This document shows, one piece after another, positions 33,187-47,067 of a DNA stretch of 64,000 nucleotides. A program made the position numbers and the translations under genes. Under the pieces are notes generated by a model that saw only the letters and a program-made list of their open reading frames with translations, did no database searches and was not told the origin of the DNA. How positions within the stretch are numbered: the stretch's first letter is position 1; the number at the start of each line of letters is the position of its first letter. Source of the stretch: Arachis hypogaea (Eukaryota; Streptophyta; Magnoliopsida; Fabales; Fabaceae); the NCBI RefSeq assembly GCF_003086295.3, contig NC_092053.1:85435671-85499670 (forward strand). The letters are read 5' to 3'.

Positions 33187-33312
33187 TCTCTGTTGCGCAA
33201 TAATATCATTAGAGGGAATATGTGCCCTGTCACCATTAGAGGGTATCTGCGCCCTGTCACCATTAGAGGGTATCTGTGCCCTGTCGCCATTAGAGGGTAT
33301 CGGTGCCCTGTC
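33187..33312 (-). repeat. 27-bp tandem repeat in the F LTR (4 copies)
   Basis: Units of CCATTAGAGGGTATCTGNGCCCTGTCA type, four here and three at 40360-40450 in the partner LTR. Since the LTRs were identical at insertion, one unit was gained or lost since. Confidence 0.85.
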
Positions 33313-33830
33313 ACCCTTACAACCAGAGAGAAAACACAAGCAAACTTACATTCAACATTTTCCATCATTATTCATTTATCATATTCGTTCATTTATCATA
33401 TATGCATTTATACTCAGCCATAATCCATAATGGCTTTGCCGTAACCCGACAATAACTCAGCCATCCGGCTCACAGTTCAATCCAGAACTAGCCAATTTAT
33501 CAACATAGCTCCGCTGTATTCGGCAATAACTCAGCCACCCGGCTCATGGTTCAATCAAGAACCAGCCATTTATCAATAAATATAGCCCTTCGGCTCATGG
33601 CATACACGGTACTCCCACCGTCATCCTTTATATCTCATATAATCATCTTTGATCATCATTGATCATAACTTTTCCCCTTGCTTCATTCGCAAGTTACCAC
33701 ATCCCCTAGCTCTTTTCTCATTGCTAGGCATATCGTAATGATTTAATACATAAGGGGTGAGATCGGAGGCTTAGAAGCATGAGGTTTGGCTTTTAAAACT
33801 CAAAAATTAACTTTGGCATGAAAACAGGGC

Positions 33831-34130
33831 CACGCGTACGCGTCCTCCACGCGCACGCGTGGATGGCCACAAAGCTCATCGACGCGTATGCGTCATACAC
33901 GCGGACGCGCGGATTGAAACACAGCTAGACAACGCTTACGCGTCAGCCACGCATACGCGTGGATGCATTTACGCCCCAGGCACAAAACTGGCACAACTCT
34001 GGCACAACTCTCGGAAAAATGGCTGGGCATTGGGTGCAACGCATCGACGCGCACGCGCGCACCACGCGCATGCGTAGATGGTGCCTTCTTGAAGAACGAT
34101 GCGTACGCGCCAAGTGCGCCTACGCGTGGA
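33831..34130 (-). repeat. ACGCGTACGCGT palindrome array in the F 3' LTR
   Basis: Units such as CCACGCGTACGCGTCC, CCACGCGCACGCGTGG, GACGCGTATGCGTC and CCACGCATACGCGTGG are regularly spaced by about 20-30 bp. The partner array in the 5' LTR is at 40963-41285. The core matches the array of element C. Confidence 0.88.
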
Positions 34131-36185
34131 GGGTCATTCTAATAAAAATTTTCTAAGTTAAAAGCTGCAGAATTCAAAGATTCAACCCCCAATCTTCCGA
34201 CGGACATAACTTTCTCATTTTAAATCATTTTTCGCCCGTTCTTCAAACGGCATGGACATCCCGAATCCAATTTCACTTCTACGTAAGTTTGGCACAAAAC
34301 GAAAATCCACAGTCCAAGTTATGTCCCGTCAAAGTATGCCCAAAAACCATGTTTTCACACAAGACAACAAAGTGCCATTTTCAAAACAAGCCATTTTCAA
34401 CCCTTTTTAAAATCAACCAAAGCATGCCAATTTCAACCCCTTTTGAAATCAATCAAAATATACCAAAACCAACATCAAGCCTCCTCAACTCATACATTAA
34501 CACTTTACCACAATTCACAAAACTGCCATATAACCGTTTTTACCCATTTCAAACAAATGGCTAAATTGTAAACACATTAACATGTCATACATCCTTCCTC
34601 ATCCTAATTTCCAACAATACTATTTTCAATCAATCATCATTATACATAATCAATATCATACTCACTATCACGTGGTTTCACCCACTAATCAACCTTAATC
34701 ATTCCTCAAGCATATATCACAACATACATATCTCTCATGCATCATCATACCATCAAGGCATCATTAATCATAATCACATATATGACCACATAATATATCT
34801 CAACCAAAACTAAACATACCTCATCTACATAATTTCACCCAAAATTACCAAATTCCACACTTCAACTCCTCAAACCTTATTATTCAATAACCAACCCAAT
34901 TATTCATATATTCATTATCTGAAATTCATCCAATCACTTGTGTCATCATACAATGCACACATCAACTTACCTTCTTTACCTCTTTCCGGCCTCCTCCGGC
35001 CCAATTCATAATTTAAAAACATAAACCACAAATCAATACTCATTACCCAATACATACAATTCTCAATACACCAAGCATACAAGGCCACACAATTCTCAAC
35101 CCAATCATTAATTCACATTACATACCAACTATGCATATTAGCACCAACCATTTACACAATCCAAACTTAATCCTAGGGGCATCTAGCCTAGGAATTCTCA
35201 TCACACCACACGGTACTTAAATGAAACTTAAACCGTACCTCTTGTAGCCAAACCAATTGAGCCCCTTCTATGGAAGTCTCCACCAACCCTTAGCTCCAAG
35301 CCTCACCAAAGCTCCACAAGCAACACCAACCTCCCAATTGTGTATCAAAATCACCAAGTACACTAACATAACCAATATCACATACACACATCAATCTAGG
35401 GCTCATAAATATGATAAATCACAAGGGTTGGAGAGTTTTTTATCTTAACCCACTGAAGTTTGTGATGAATATCACCCATGGCTCATACTCGAGCACTCCT
35501 AAACAACCAAAATCATAAGGTTTCCTCAAAACCCAAACCAAATTCGAATTTGAAGAGGAAAATGAAAACTGGGCAGAGGACAGTGGATTACTCACCACAA
35601 AACTTAGATAGAATTGTAGAGGATGAAAAGAGCGATGCATGACCGCAAACGGCTCGTCAATCGGAGCTCCGTAGCTCAAGTTATGGTGGTTTGAAGATCA
35701 AAGAGACTTAGGTTTTCTCTCTTCCCTCCTCTCTTCTCAATTCAGCGCCCCAACCCTTCCTTTTAGCGTAGAATGAGCTGGAATGCTCATAACTAATGTT
35801 TATATATATTGGGTCTTGGGCCCACTCAGGTCTGGTTTACTTATTTTTGTCCGTTAGCCCAATTTTGGGCCAAAACCTTTAAGATTAGCACTCCAAATCG
35901 CATTTTAAATATTTCTACATTCCCTAATTAAAATTCCTCCTTTCTTAATCTTATTTACTTATAATCAATTTTCTCAACTGCAGTACCAGACAGATCTCAG
36001 CCGGTACTGCCGGTCAAAATTCCACTGCGCGTTTTTACGCAGAAAACTATGTTTTCGACTCGGAAAAATTCACTGAATCCAAATATCATATTTAAATGAT
36101 CAAATTCCAATTGCCAAATCTTCCAACCATATTCGCTCCTATTTAATTTACTATTTAATTAATTTCCGTTAGACCGGGTATTACA

Positions 36186-37318
36186 TTCTACCCCTAACAG
36201 AAATTTTTGCCCTCGAAAATTCCATCCATCACTGCGAGTACGCGAGCATAGTTTGCCTTTATATCCAACGCATAAAAGTTCCAAGGTCCTTTTACTCTAC
36301 GCGCTTCCGTTGCCGCGCTCTGATTTCTCTATCTCCGAGGGTCTCGCTCATTCGTTCAACGCCAACCAACAGCCTCGTTCCTTACTTTTATCATCTCATC
36401 AACTCACACCCTATTAAATCTCAAATCATGTCATCAATAAGATTGCCATCATCGTTAATCATAGCCATCATCCTACATCACTATAATCAATCAAAGATAT
36501 TCACCACACCTTAATCATACTCCATCACTATCCTCTCTCTCTGCAAAGCCAATTCCTCTAATCACAGTTCAACTCCAAGCATAACCTCCAAACTTACTTT
36601 TTTATTCTCAAACCCTTGAAGTTCTACATGACTTGCTGTTATGAAGTCTCTGACTTGTCAATCAAGAACCCCTTTCATTTCTAGAAATCAAATGAGTTTA
36701 AAATAACAATTTAACAAAATCATGAGAATCCGCTTTCCTTTAATAATCTATAAAAGCATTCGAGACACATCTCTTTTGTTAGAGTTACTCATATCAAAAA
36801 AATCATCTTCAAAACCATAACCAACAATCTTTCAAATTCTTGGAAAAAAAATTTTCAACAATACCTCTCCAAAAATTGGAGTTCACCACCTGTCACGGGT
36901 TCCCTCAAACCAATCTCAGTACCGCATCAACATTTCAATTTAATGGTTTTCACATTCGTCTTTCAAAACTAACCATTATAAATCTCAATCTAAATCCAAG
37001 GTCACTATGACCAATCATCATAGTACTCATCTCTCAAACACGACAACTTGCACCCTCTCATCATCAAAATCCAATTATGCATCAATGATAATTTTCTCAT
37101 CCGCTTTAGAACCATCAAAGCTCGCAGCCGCAATCAATTCCAACTATTTGGGGATCATTACTTACAGTAACCCGCTTAACCCTTCTAGTATTCAAACTTA
37201 AGATATTATAGTAAACTTTTACAACTCCTATTCGTAGCTATCCTGTGTTACTGCTTTCGCAAGTTTCTGCTGCTTTATTCTGATCTCTCGCCTAGTACTA
37301 GCTCTATCACTTACTTCC
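36186..37318 (-). other. F interior, noncoding part next to the 3' LTR
   Basis: About 1.1 kb without a credible frame and without recognisable protease, RT or integrase remains. On the - strand the last bases before the LTR read TTAGGGGTAGAA, a plausible polypurine tract. Confidence 0.55.
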
Positions 37319-37642
37319 TCAAGTACTCAACCACAACTTAGCATGATTGGCATTCACTAGATTTCTATCTATGATAGCCAAAACTACATACCAACTTAAT
37401 CGTACTTTTAACACGTTGTTATCGATCTTTCGCTTACCAATTCCCAAACTGTCAAATCTATCGGTATCACCCGTTGTTTTAGTGAACACACAACCTTGTT
37501 GTTGTCCCTTTGTAGTATTCCGGTTGACCTTCTTAGGACATTTCCAGGACACGTGTCCAACTCCTCTATAACCATGGTAAAGTCCCAATCCATCTCGACA
37601 CGGATTTACCGGATTATGGCTTTCACATCTCCCACAAGTCAT
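37319..37642 (-). pseudogene. Decayed gag zinc-knuckle/protease-boundary remnant of F
   Basis: About 108 residues beginning MTCGRCESHNPVNPCRDGLG, with a CxxC-H-C knuckle start followed by a segment (YHGYRGVGHVSWKCP) that aligns with the intact knuckle YNCGKLGHLVRDCP of the upstream gag but has lost its first Cys residues. A QQGCVFTKTTGD-like string follows, similar to the start of the protease region in related elements. It probably is a second copy of the gag C-terminus left by an internal deletion or recombination. Confidence 0.55.
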
Positions 37643-37830
37643 CCCACTCTGAGGTCGCTTTCCATTAAAGGCCTACCTAATCATTATGCTCACCAAACCT
37701 TCTATTAAGATAACTTAGGGTTATCTAGAACAGATCATAATTTTTCATTTGACCCTGTATTATGAGTGAATACCAGCCTTCAGCATTGTCTAAAGTGGTA
37801 AGGAATTAAGTTATTAGTTTTCTTATTACC

Positions 37831-38928
37831 TCAGGTACGAGAATCGGACCTGGCAGTCTCCTGGTCCTTTCGGTGTGGGCAATCTCTGACCAAATGTCCT
37901 AGCTTTCCGCAATTGTAACACAAACCCGAACCATAACAACATGGTCTATTTGGGTGATGACCTCCACATCTCTGACAGCTCAAAACATCCGAAGCAGACA
38001 CTATCTGTTTTCTCCTACCTTTTCCTTGGGAATTCTTATTCGTCGCAAGGTCATTTCTCCCTTGGGGAAAACGTTGTGGGTATCCTCTTCTCTTAAACTC
38101 TTGACCCCTTGTTGGGCATTCTTGATTGTGCTCCCTGCGGTGGGACTCCCGACGGTCATTCTTCGCCTCAACAGCCTTCCTCACACATTCTTCAGCAATA
38201 CTGCTCTTGTTCACAAGTTCGGAGAAGACCCTAATCTCCATCGGTCCAACAGAGCTCAGGATTTCACTTCGAAGTCCTCCCTCATACTTAATACACTTCC
38301 ATTCCTCGAAGTCTCCCGGGGTTCCTTGACACATACGAGAAAACCTGAATAACTCCTCAAATTTATCCGTATACTGAGATACGGACATTGTACCCTGCTT
38401 CAGCTGCAGTAATTCAAGTTCCTTGGCCATTCTAGCAGAATTCGGGAAGTACTTCTTATAAAATTCCACTCGGAAGGCACCCCAGGTGATAGGATCATTC
38501 CTCTGCTGCAAGAGACATCGAGCCCCTTGCCACCAATGCGATGCTTCCCCCGTGAGCAGATAGGTAGCAAATTCAACACACTGCTCTTCAGGCACCAACT
38601 GCGCTTGCAGTGCTCGCTCCATGGCCTGAAACCAGGTGTCAGCTTCAGGCGGATTGGTGGTTCCCTTGAACTTAGGTGGATTAACCTTTAAGAAAGTTGC
38701 CAGTGTCATCGGGCCCTGAGCTCCACTTCCGCCATTGCCTTTATTATTTATCTGTTTCCCAAGAGCCTCCGCAGTGGCCTGCATAGCAGCAGCCATATTC
38801 TCCAACGCCGCCATAAGGTTTACCGGGTTATTCGGGTTGATTTCCGGTTCCTGAGTACTAGTACGATCTCTCTCACGCCCCTGACCGGCTCCACAAGCCG
38901 CCATCTGGTTCTTATACACACCAAACAA
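37831..38928 (-). CDS. gag: Gag of element F with CCHC zinc knuckle
   Basis: A 365-residue uninterrupted product; the start is either at 38928 or, more likely, at MAACGAGQGRERD (38904). The gag core covers roughly residues 80-240: FLKVNPPKFKGTTNPPEADTW, then LLTGEASHWWQGAR, FYKKYFPNSARMAKELELL, LKQGTMSVSQYTDKFEEL. The C-terminus is basic and ends with a CxxC-H-C unit (CQRCGGHHPNRPC) and a classic knuckle CYNCGKLGHLVRDC, which bind RNA during packaging. This is a chromovirus-type gag, unlike the knuckle-less gags of B, D and H. Its open frame in an element without pol suggests it is either recent or useful for mobilisation in trans. Confidence 0.88.
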   Translation of the reverse strand: MFGVYKNQMAACGAGQGRERDRTSTQEPEINPNNPVNLMAALENMAAAMQATAEALGKQINNKGNGGSGAQGPMTLATFLKVNPPKFKGTTNPPEADTWFQAMERALQAQLVPEEQCVEFATYLLTGEASHWWQGARCLLQQRNDPITWGAFRVEFYKKYFPNSARMAKELELLQLKQGTMSVSQYTDKFEELFRFSRMCQGTPGDFEEWKCIKYEGGLRSEILSSVGPMEIRVFSELVNKSSIAEECVRKAVEAKNDRRESHRREHNQECPTRGQEFKRRGYPQRFPQGRNDLATNKNSQGKGRRKQIVSASDVLSCQRCGGHHPNRPCCYGSGLCYNCGKLGHLVRDCPHRKDQETARSDSRT

Positions 38929-39105
38929 TCGATATCAAGTTGATCAGTCTCAATATCGAAAGTATAGTGCTTCAAAGTACCAAAGGTACACTCATGGACT
39001 TCATGCTAGATGTATCGGTTAGATACCCTAACTAGCACAGGCACAGACTCAGAGTATGCACTTAAGCATAAGCAGTTCCATCCCTCAGGCTCACGAGGAC
39101 GAACT

Positions 39106-39117
39106 GCTCTGATACCA
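39106..39117 (-). other. Primer binding site, initiator tRNA-Met type (F)
   Basis: The - strand reads TGGTATCAGAGC, complementary to the 3' end of initiator tRNA-Met, 3 nt from the LTR end. Confidence 0.92.
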
Positions 39118-39120
39118 TAA

Positions 39121-42100
39121 TGTAACACCCTAATATGCAAATCCTTATGCTCGAGTCATAAGTCATTGATACTACGGTGGTACGACACTCAGGTGGATTT
39201 TTAATATATAGATATAGGTAATTTCGAAAGGAATATTAATCGAGAATCCTGAAAAGAGTAGAAAAAAAATCGCAAAGACGTACCACTCACGTTTTGACAA
39301 CAAAAAGATAAACAGTGAAGCCGAAAGCGATATACGAACAAGGCAATAAGGAGATTAAGAGATAGATAACAGATAGATATATATAACATAAGTAAATAGC
39401 CACTAGTCGCGACCCATAAAGTTTAGGCCGGCTAGGGTACAGTATGAAAGTAGTTGACAACAGTATATCCTAATCTCTCCCAAAGGAAACATGAGAGCCT
39501 CTATAGGCCAGTTTAAAGAGTTCAATATATAATATAATCTTTTCGAAACAAAGGTGGAGAGATTCTAAGAAAAACACAAAGTGGAGAAAATAAAGATCTT
39601 CGCCGTCTCTTAGACGACCCACAACTCACTTCTGAGCACCTGGACCTGTATCTGAAAAACAAGAGATATATATGGAATGAGAACCACAGGCCCATGGGTT
39701 TCCAGTACGGTAAAAGTGCCAGATAAATACAATGCACTGCAATAAAAACTCATTAATCATCCTAAACTCCTTTTCACCAAGTATCCAGCCTAGATTATCA
39801 CTAATCCATGAATAGGCAACTTTCGTAAGGGGATAATAAATCTAGTTCATATCTCATATGAATCCCAACTCGCTGACTCTCCCACGAATCGGATTCAGAA
39901 TCATAATCAAAACCATCATCAGTCATCCTGTCTCAGCAATTCTATATCAATACATCATACCGTCACCTGGAGCTAGAGAAATCACATCACTGCGTCTACC
40001 CAGAGAGCTTAAATCATCTCATCCAATGGTCACCATCATCATGCAATCATATCATCAGTTCATCTCATCGAGAACAGCCCTCAACCTCTACCGACACCAA
40101 CATGAGGGGTCTCCCAGTTGTACGAACACAAGCAATACAGGCAAGTAATACACAATTAAGGTACAAGTAGAACAAGTAGCACATAATCAGGTAACATAGC
40201 ATATATAATGTAGAAATCCAAAACAAATAGGCAAACCCAAACAATTCAAACATATGCAAATGATGAGTGCCTACCCTATGGCTGATGATATCATCTGTCG
40301 GTTATCAAGCCAACCCGACGTGTCCGGTAGCTAACCCGAGCACAGTCTCTCTGTTGCGCAATAATATCATTAGAGGGAATATGTGCCCTGTCACCATTAG
40401 AGGGTATCTGCGCCCTGTCGCCATTAGAGGGTATCGGTGCCCTGTCACCCTTATAACCAGAGAGAAAACACAAGCATACTTACATTCAACATTTTCCATC
40501 ATTATTCATTTATCATATTCGTTCATTTATCATATATGCATTTATACTCAGCCATAATCCATAATGGCTTTGCCGTAACCCGGCAATAACTCAGCCATCC
40601 GGCTCACAGTTCAATCCAGAACTAGCCAATTTATCAACATGGCTCCGCTGTATTCGGCAATAACTCAGCCACCCTGCTCATGGTTCAATCAAGAACCAGC
40701 CATTTATCAATAAATATAGCCCTTCGGCTCATGGCATACACGGTACTCCCACTGTCATCCTCCATATCTCATATAATCATCTTTGATCATCGTTGATCAT
40801 AACTTTTCCCTTGCTTCATTTGCAAGTTACCACATCCCCTAGCTCCTTTCTCATTGCTAGGCATATCGTAATGATTTAATACATAAGGGGTGAGATCGGA
40901 GGCTTAGAAGTATGAGGTTTGGCTTTTAAAACTCAAAAATTAACTATGGCATGAAAACAGGGCCACGCGTACGCGTCCTCCACGCGCACGCGTGGATGGC
41001 CACAAAGCTCATCGACGCGTATGCGTCATACACGCGGACGCGCGGATTGAAACACAACTAGACAACGCGTACGCGTCAGCCACGCATACGCGTGGGTGCA
41101 TTTGCGCTCCAGGCACAAAACTGGCACAACTCTGGCACAACTCTCGGGAAAATGGCTGGGCATTGGGTGCAACGCATCGACGCGCACGCGCGCACCACAC
41201 GCACGCGCGCACCACACGCACGCGTGGATGGTGCCTTCTTGAAGAACGACGCGTACGTGCCAAGTGCGCCTACGCGTGGAGGGTTATTCTACTAAAAATT
41301 TTCTAAGTTAAAAGCTGCAGAATTCACAGATTCAACCCCCAATCTTCCGACGGACATAACTTTCTCATTTTAAATCGTTTTTCGCCCGTTCTTCGAACGG
41401 CATGGAGATCCCGGATCCAATTTCAATTCTAAACAAGTTTGGCACAAAACAAAAATCCGCAGTCCAAGTTATGTCCCGTCAAAGTATGCCCAAAAACCAT
41501 GTTTTCACACAAGACCACAAAGTGCCATTTTTAAAACAAGCCATTTTCAACCCTTTTTAAAATCAACCAAAGCATGCCAATTTCAACCCCTTTTGAAATC
41601 AATCAAAATATACCAAAACCAACATCAAGCCTCCTCAACTCATACATTAACACTTTACCACAATTCACAAAACCACCATATAACCGTTTTTACCCATTTC
41701 AAACAAATGGCTAAATTGCAAACACATTAACATGTCATACTTCCTTCCTCATCCTAATTTCCAACAATACTATTTTCAATCAATTATCATTATACATAAT
41801 CAATATCATACTCACTATCACGTGGTTTCACCCACTAATCAACCTTAATCATTCCTCAAGCATATATCACAACATACATATCTCTCATGCATCATCATAC
41901 CATCAAGGCATCATTAATCATAATCACATATATGACCACATAATATATCTCAACCAAAACTAAACATACCTCATCTACATAATTTCACCCAAAATTACCA
42001 AATTCCACACTTCAACTCCTCAAACCTTATTATTCAATAACCAACCCAATTATTCATATATTCATTATCTGAAATTCATCCAATCACTTGTGTCATCATA

Positions 42101-43354
42101 CAATGCACACATCAACTTACCTTCCTTACCTCTTTCCGGCCTCCGGCCCAAAATTCACGGCCTCCGGCCCAATTCATAATTTAAAAATATAAACCACAAA
42201 TCAATACTCATTACCCAATACATACAATTCTCAATACACCAAGCATACAAGGCCACACAAATCTCAACCCAATCATTAATTCACATTACATACCAACTAT
42301 GCATATTAGCACCAACCATTTACACAATCCAAACTTAATCCTAGGGGCATCTAGCCTAGGAATTCTCATCACACCACACGGTACTTAAATGAAACTTAAA
42401 CCGTACCTCTTGTAACCAAACCAATTGAGCCCCTTCTATGGAAGTCTCCACCAACCCTTAGCTCCAAACCTCACCAAAGCTCCACAAGCAACACCAACCT
42501 CCCAATTGTGTATCAAAATCACCAAGTACACTAACATAACCAATATCACATACATAAATCAATCTAGGGCTCATAAATATGATAAATCACAAGGGTTGGA
42601 GTGTTTCTTACCTTAACCCACTGAAGTTTGTGATGAATATCACCCATGGCTCATACTAGAGCACTCCTAAACAACCAAAATCATAAGGTTTTCTCAAAAC
42701 CTAAACCAAATTCGACTTTGAAGAGGAAAATGAAAAATGGGCAGAGGAAAGTGGATTACTTACCACAAAACTTAGATAAAATTGTAGAGGATGAAAAGAG
42801 CGATGCGTGGCCGTAAACGGCTCGTCAATCGGAGCTCCGTAGCTCAAGTTATGGTGGTTTGAAGATCAAAGAGAGTTAGGTTTTCTCTCTTCCCTCCTCT
42901 CTTCTCAATTCAGCGCCCCAACCCTTCCTTTTAGAGTAGAATGAGCTGAAATACTCATAACTAATGTTTATATATATTGGGTCTTGGGCCCATTTAGGCC
43001 CGGTTTACTTATTTTTGTCTGTTAGCCCAATTTTGGGCCAAAACTTTTAAGATTAGCGCTCCAAATCGCATTTTAAATATTTCTACATTCCCTAATTAAA
43101 ATTCCTCCTTTCTTAACCTTATTTACTTATAATCAATTTTCTCAACTGTAGTACTAGACAGATCTCAGCCGGTACTGCCGGTCAAAATTTCACTGCGCGT
43201 TTTTACGCAGAAAACTATGTTTTCTGACTCGAAAAAATTCACTGAATCCAAATATCATATTTAAATGATCAAATTCCAATTGCCAAATCTTCCAACCATA
43301 TTCGCTCCTATTTAATTTACTATTTAATTAATTTCCATTAGACCGGGTATTACA
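39121..43354 (-). mobile_element. 5' LTR of element F
   Basis: 4234 bp. A TATA-like CCAATATATATAAAC on the - strand (near 42965-42980) lies about 380 bp into the LTR and is the likely promoter. It carries a short local duplication of CGGCCTCCGGCCC (42139-42170) absent from the partner, three copies of the 27-bp repeat and the ACGCGT array at 40963-41285. Confidence 0.9.
40963..41285 (-). repeat. ACGCGTACGCGT palindrome array in the F 5' LTR
   Basis: Partner of 33831-34130, with one extra duplicated unit around 41190-41225 (CGCGCACCACACGCACG twice). Confidence 0.85.
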
Positions 43355-43359
43355 TCACG
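43355..43359. other. Target site duplication of F, right copy (TCACG)
   Basis: Identical to 31957-31961. Confidence 0.93.
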
Positions 43360-43362
43360 TCA

Positions 43363-44750
43363 TGGAGCAAAAGTGTGATTCAGAGACAGAGAAAGCACTG
43401 CAGATGCTGTCTGGATCTGACCGCCTTACACTCAGAAGAGCTTTTCTAGACCTTCAGAAGTCCAAATGGAGCATTCTCAACAGCTTTGGAAAGCTGACTT
43501 CAAGAGCTTTTCAGCAATATATAATAGTCTATACTTTGCGTCTGATTAGAAGTCTCAAAACTGGCGTCCAACACGAGCCTCCTGCCCCCTTCCAGGTGTC
43601 CAGCGCCCACAAGGAAGATACCAACGTCCAAACGCCCAAAGAGGACCCTCTAGCCAGCGTTCAATGCCCTAAAGGCCTCATAGCACGTGAATTTCATCAA
43701 AGCTCAGCCCAAACACTCACCAAGTAGGCCCCAGAAGTGGATTTTAGCACTAAAAAGACTATTTTACCCTTACTAGTCATTAGTTTAATATTTAAGCGAT
43801 TAGATTTATATCATTTGGAGATTTTCTACCACTTCTACACCATATTTTTGTTTCCACCATTGTATTTCCTATTAGTATGAGTTTTTAAACCTCCTAGGTT
43901 GAGGGGAGGAGCCCTGCTGAGTTCTATGAATTAATAAAAGTATTACTATTTCTCTTCATGTTTGATTAAATTCTAAGATGTATATTCGTTCTTCAACATG
44001 ATGGATGGGATGATCCGTGACAATCAGCTCCAGTCATCATACTAAGACAGCGTGTCTGACAACCATCCTTGTCTACTTGGGTTCGTGTGAATACGTGACT
44101 GGAAAGCATGAACCACCAGCTTTATTATATATCTCTTAGACGGCTAATCCACGACTTTGTTGGGGACTTCTCGAGACACCAGTTCAGCCAATTTATGGGA
44201 AGATTAGGGTCTCTGTGGTAGAGGCTAGAACCCAAAGGCGCAACATTCTCTGATCCGTAAGATCCGACTTTGTTTGTGGCGTTTTGAGTAGGATCATTAA
44301 GGAGAATGGACTGCAGGAGCTTCACCCTCAATCAGAGTGGATGCGCACTAACCCTAGTATTCAAATCTGGAGGAGCATTGACGACCTCTCAAGAAAGGTG
44401 TTGATCACATACAGCCTGCCATTGAAGAAATCATTCACAATTGAAGAAGACAGTAAGACCAGAGTTAATTCAGAAGGACAAAGCAACTCCAAGCCGTAAC
44501 CATCTTCCTATCCCGAATTATAATTGAATTTACAAAGTATTTTATACACTTTTATTCCTTTCATGTCAACCTAGTTTAGATCTCACAAATCCAACAACCT
44601 CTGATTCACCTGACTAAGACCTGCAAGATAACTATAGCTTGCTTCAAGCCACAATTCTCGTGGGATCGACCCTGACTCACTTAGGTATTACTTGGACGAC
44701 CCAGTGCACTTGCCGGTTCAGCTGTACAAAGCATAGGGATTCGTGCACCA
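43363..44750 (+). mobile_element. 5'-truncated LTR remnant G, related to the D/H LTR
   Basis: The sequence aligns with the D LTR from its GAGCAAAAATCAGATTCAGA region (here GGAGCAAAAGTGTGATTCAG) to the terminal TTCGTGCACCA at 44750, but with much more divergence than D versus H. Degenerate GGCGTCCAACACG palindromes lie at 43560-43680. No primer site follows, so it is a 3' or solo LTR. Element C appears to have inserted in it. A 121-codon open frame across 43362-43727 is LTR sequence and not a gene. Confidence 0.75.
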
Positions 44751-46479
<1,729 letters not shown>

Positions 46480-47067
46480 CACTACAAGAAAAAGTAGTAT
46501 TTATAACAAAAACAATTGTTACAATAAATCTGAATTTTGAAATGAAAGGAATTTGTAACAAAAAAAAAAGAGGTTGTTGCAATATATCTTGTTACAAAAA
46601 GTTTTTGTAAAAATTTTTTAATACAAAAATGGTAATAATTTTTTACCTTTAAAATATTTTTTGTAACAATATGTTTTTTCCTATCATAAAATTTTGTTAC
46701 AAAATATAACTTGATTTTGTAACATTTTTTTTTTTAGTTACAAAAGCATAACATTTATTTTGTAACATTTTTTTTAATATAAATTACATATATAATTTTT
46801 CAAATTATTTTTTAATTAATTGATATATTACCTAATTTACTGAGCAAGTCAATATTTATATAATATGTAATAATATAGATAATTCAAACATGCTTCATTT
46901 AGCTAAGATTATTATAAAACAAAATAACATTAGTGTGTACATTGATTAGTTCCACAAGTTTAATCAAAAGTTAAAAGTCTAACATAGATTAGTGCCTCTA
47001 TAAATCAAAATATTCTTAAGTCCTTTAGATAGCATATTGTCACCATTTTAGCACTCATGTAAATAGA
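46480..47067 (+). repeat. Left terminal and subterminal region of the CACTA-like element
   Basis: The terminal CACTACAAGAAAA is followed by repeats of TTTTGTAACA in both orientations (for example near 46555, 46598, 46668, 46700, 46717 and 46765). From 46780 to 47067 the sequence is AT-rich without repeats. Confidence 0.6.

Larger units (their letters stand above)
31962..36185 (-). mobile_element. 3' LTR of element F
   Basis: A 4224-bp copy matching 39121-43354 throughout. It has four copies of a 27-bp repeat (33187-33312) against three in the other LTR. A TATA-like CCAATATATATAAAC occurs on the - strand near 35800-35812. CpG-rich ACGCGT palindromes lie at 33831-34130. Confidence 0.9.
31962..43354 (-). 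mobile_element. Non-autonomous Tekay/Del-like retrotransposon F, gag only
   Basis: An 11.39-kb element with 4.22-4.23-kb LTRs (39121-43354 is 5', 31962-36185 is 3') and a short interior of 2.9 kb. On the - strand the LTR starts TGTAATACCCGG and ends GGGTGTTACA. The interior has an initiator-Met primer site (39106-39117), a gag with zinc knuckles (37831-38928), a decayed second knuckle region (37319-37642) and no protease, reverse transcriptase or integrase. It is flanked by TCACG. The gag resembles the Tekay/Del branch of chromoviruses (from memory of the family). It must depend on an unseen autonomous relative. Confidence 0.88.
12363..43362 (+). mobile_element. Athila-like element C, split by insertions of D and F
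   Basis: Four pieces of one + strand element: pol (12363-15281), the pol C-terminus with spacer, ORF2 and 3' noncoding region (26029-30450), most of a 3' LTR (30451-31961), and its last 3 bases after F (43360-43362, ending CA). Its 5' LTR, gag and protease are absent and presumably lay left of the B insertion. D joins are proven by the duplication GTCAT and by a reading frame that resumes across it. F joins are proven by TCACG. Many stops and two frameshifts in pol mark C as older than D and F. Confidence 0.8.

Noticed and set aside
31962..43354. F as a tandem duplication of 4.2 kb instead of an element
   Set aside because: The copies end in TG...CA, flank a primer site and gag, and are bordered by a 5-bp duplication.
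43362..43727. 121-codon frame starting MEQKCDSETEKALQ
   Set aside because: It aligns with noncoding LTR sequence of D and H at the DNA level.
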